Source: Paenibacillus sp. ACRRX
Lineage (GTDB): Bacteria > Bacillota > Bacilli > Paenibacillales > Paenibacillaceae
NCBI RefSeq assembly: GCF_022346885.1
Contig: NZ_JAKRNK010000006.1
Coordinates: 280,404 to 344,403, forward strand
DNA length: 64,000 nt
Direction: 5' to 3'
The position numbers were made by a program, and so were the translations under genes. Positions 62,858 to 64,000 of this stretch are shown here, in pieces. The number at the start of each line of letters is the position of its first letter. Position 1 is the first letter of the stretch. Under the pieces are notes generated by a model. The model had not been told where the DNA came from, did not search any database, and saw only the letters and a program-made list of their open reading frames with translations.

Positions 62858-64000
62858 TTAAATATTAAACCAGCGCAATTCGCCGCCCTTTAGCTCCAGT
62901 TCAAAGCTATTGCCATTCGCATACACCGTGGTGTTCCGTGGCTCAGGCGTATTGTTGACAACGCAATACGTTCCTGTTTCTGGATAAACATGAATTTCCG
63001 TATGGGCATCCGAACTAAACCAGTTGTGCAATTCTCTATCTTTGCTGCATGACCACAGTAGTGCACGATGTAACAAACGGGCGTTTTCCGCACTATACGG
63101 TAGTCCACCAATATAAACGCAGCGACCGTTAAAGTAACTATTAACAGCTAACTGCACCTCTTTATCCTTACAAGTTAGAATATCAGCGCTAGTCGCATAT
63201 ACATTTTTCTTACCTTCACCAAAGTTAATGTCACCATCCATATCGGCGGTTATAAAGTGAGACGGCTTGACGTCCCAATTGTATTTATCGTAACCGAGGG
63301 TGAACCCGCGTTCTAGCTCCACACCTAGAGCATCGCCTAGCTGGAAGAAGCGCCCCTGATGTTGGGCAGCGGAAGGTTCGCCTACACCGATAAAACCGCC
63401 GCCACCAGCAATAAATGCGCGGATTTGCTCAACAATATACGGATCTGTCCAGTTATCGCCGCCGCCATGAGCGGTGCCAGCGTCACCGACGTTAATAATA
63501 ACATCAATATCATCTAACAACTGCGGCTGCTCACGAATGTCGTCAAAGCTTATGAACGAAACATCGAACGGAGCGCCGCTCAAAATTTCTATAATACCTG
63601 CATAGCTGTAGTTTTGTTTCTGATACAGCGCATGATGCACCATGTGGCAGCCCCAAGAGCGCATTTTCCCCCAGCTATTCAAGACGGCAACTTTAGCTAA
63701 GCAGAGCGGCTTCGTGCGCGCCTTCTCATATAAATCGCGGAATTCATCCGCTACTTGCGATACATAATCAACAAAGTCTGGGAAGTCCAGCGCCAGCTTC
63801 AAGTAACCGCCATAGCCAATACGATCTACAGGCTTACGCAAGATCGCACGCCGTGCTGTTAACCAGTTCTCTTGCGCTTCTGCCGTTGGATTGCCACCAG
63901 GATGGAACGTATCCGGGAAGAAGTATGGCAAGAAGCGCCCTTCTGTATATTTCACCCCAGGAATGTCGCTAATTAGGCGCAGTGTCGAACCATTACCGAC
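62858..64000 (-). CDS. GH112 beta-galactosyl-N-acetylhexosamine/rhamnose phosphorylase (5' end cut)
   Basis: The frame is open to the right edge; 380 codons of the C-terminal part are present. Visible family features are GRFLPYFFPDTFHPGGNPTA, RRAILRKPVDRIGYGGYLKL, KVAVLNSWGKMRSWGCHMVH, FDVSFISFDDI, VIINVGDAGTAHGGGDNWTD and IAGGGGFIGVGEPSAAQHQG, all typical of lacto-N-biose/galacto-N-biose phosphorylase. These enzymes use phosphate to split Gal-beta-1,3-HexNAc (or Gal-beta-1,4-rhamnose in clostridia), saving one ATP. It is cytoplasmic. The neighbours that would import the sugar lie beyond the edge. Confidence 0.9.
   Translation of the reverse strand, partial: VGNGSTLRLISDIPGVKYTEGRFLPYFFPDTFHPGGNPTAEAQENWLTARRAILRKPVDRIGYGGYLKLALDFPDFVDYVSQVADEFRDLYEKARTKPLCLAKVAVLNSWGKMRSWGCHMVHHALYQKQNYSYAGIIEILSGAPFDVSFISFDDIREQPQLLDDIDVIINVGDAGTAHGGGDNWTDPYIVEQIRAFIAGGGGFIGVGEPSAAQHQGRFFQLGDALGVELERGFTLGYDKYNWDVKPSHFITADMDGDINFGEGKKNVYATSADILTCKDKEVQLAVNSYFNGRCVYIGGLPYSAENARLLHRALLWSCSKDRELHNWFSSDAHTEIHVYPETGTYCVVNNTPEPRNTTVYANGNSFELELKGGELRWFNI

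Overview
The window looks like a chromosomal stretch from a low-to-moderate GC, spore-forming Bacillota close to Paenibacillus. The signs are strong GGAGG-type ribosome binding sites, frequent TTG and GTG starts, a BceRS-BceAB module, a BclA-like C-terminal domain, DUF1904/DUF2834/DUF1266 proteins, and many secreted carbohydrate-active or adhesive proteins. This assignment rests on gene content only. Both ends cut genes: a purple-acid-phosphatase-like exoenzyme at the left edge and a GH112 beta-galactoside phosphorylase at the right edge.

Layout. 1-5 kb: secreted phosphoesterase, VOC protein, two tiny membrane proteins, and a divergent HxlR regulator/flavin reductase pair with a clear palindromic operator. 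5-7.6 kb: decayed secreted gene, a lipoprotein whose signal peptide starts at AUA, an IS3 remnant. 7.6-15.2 kb: S41 protease, then a five-gene minus-strand operon (membrane-anchored protein, ABC ATPase, FtsX-type permease, response regulator, sensor kinase). 15.2-26.9 kb: IS66, IS3 and LRR remnants between a membrane alpha/beta hydrolase, a BclA-like protein, a lone SagB-type oxidoreductase under an Fnr-like palindrome, a YfbM-like protein, a PL6 lyase, a second hydrolase, a DUF1266 protein and an unrecognised secreted protein.

27-36 kb: a four-gene O-acylation operon (SGNH lipoprotein, MBOAT, DHHW protein, DUF4358 lipoprotein), a two-component system, a polysaccharide deacetylase, and an ECF sigma/anti-sigma pair with a candidate autoregulatory promoter. 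36-42.4 kb: LysR/cupin pair, orphan EutQ, a subtilase with FN3 and chitin-binding domains, a compact structured element (41576-41663) that no gene explains, and a small phosphoesterase. 42.6-47.3 kb: remnants of an iron-siderophore ABC system and a cluster of SMI1/KNR4 immunity-type genes, one broken by three in-frame TAG codons and a C7 frameshift. 47.4-64 kb: stand-alone trpB, a complete BceRS-BceAB detoxification module, a CxxC protein, DUF1904, DUF2834, a beta-propeller secreted protein, an erythromycin-esterase-like lipoprotein, a PQQ-type sugar dehydrogenase fused to DUF1349 and FN3 domains, and GH112.

Together the genes describe a soil-type lifestyle: extracellular polymer and protein breakdown, cell-envelope modification, antimicrobial-peptide sensing and export, and contact or toxin immunity. 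At least ten decayed genes and IS fragments mark the region as accessory and in turnover. The items most worth a second look are the multi-stem element at 41576-41663, the AUA and AUU start candidates, the amber-riddled SMI1 gene, the Fnr-palindrome/SagB orphan and the five-gene ABC/TCS operon.
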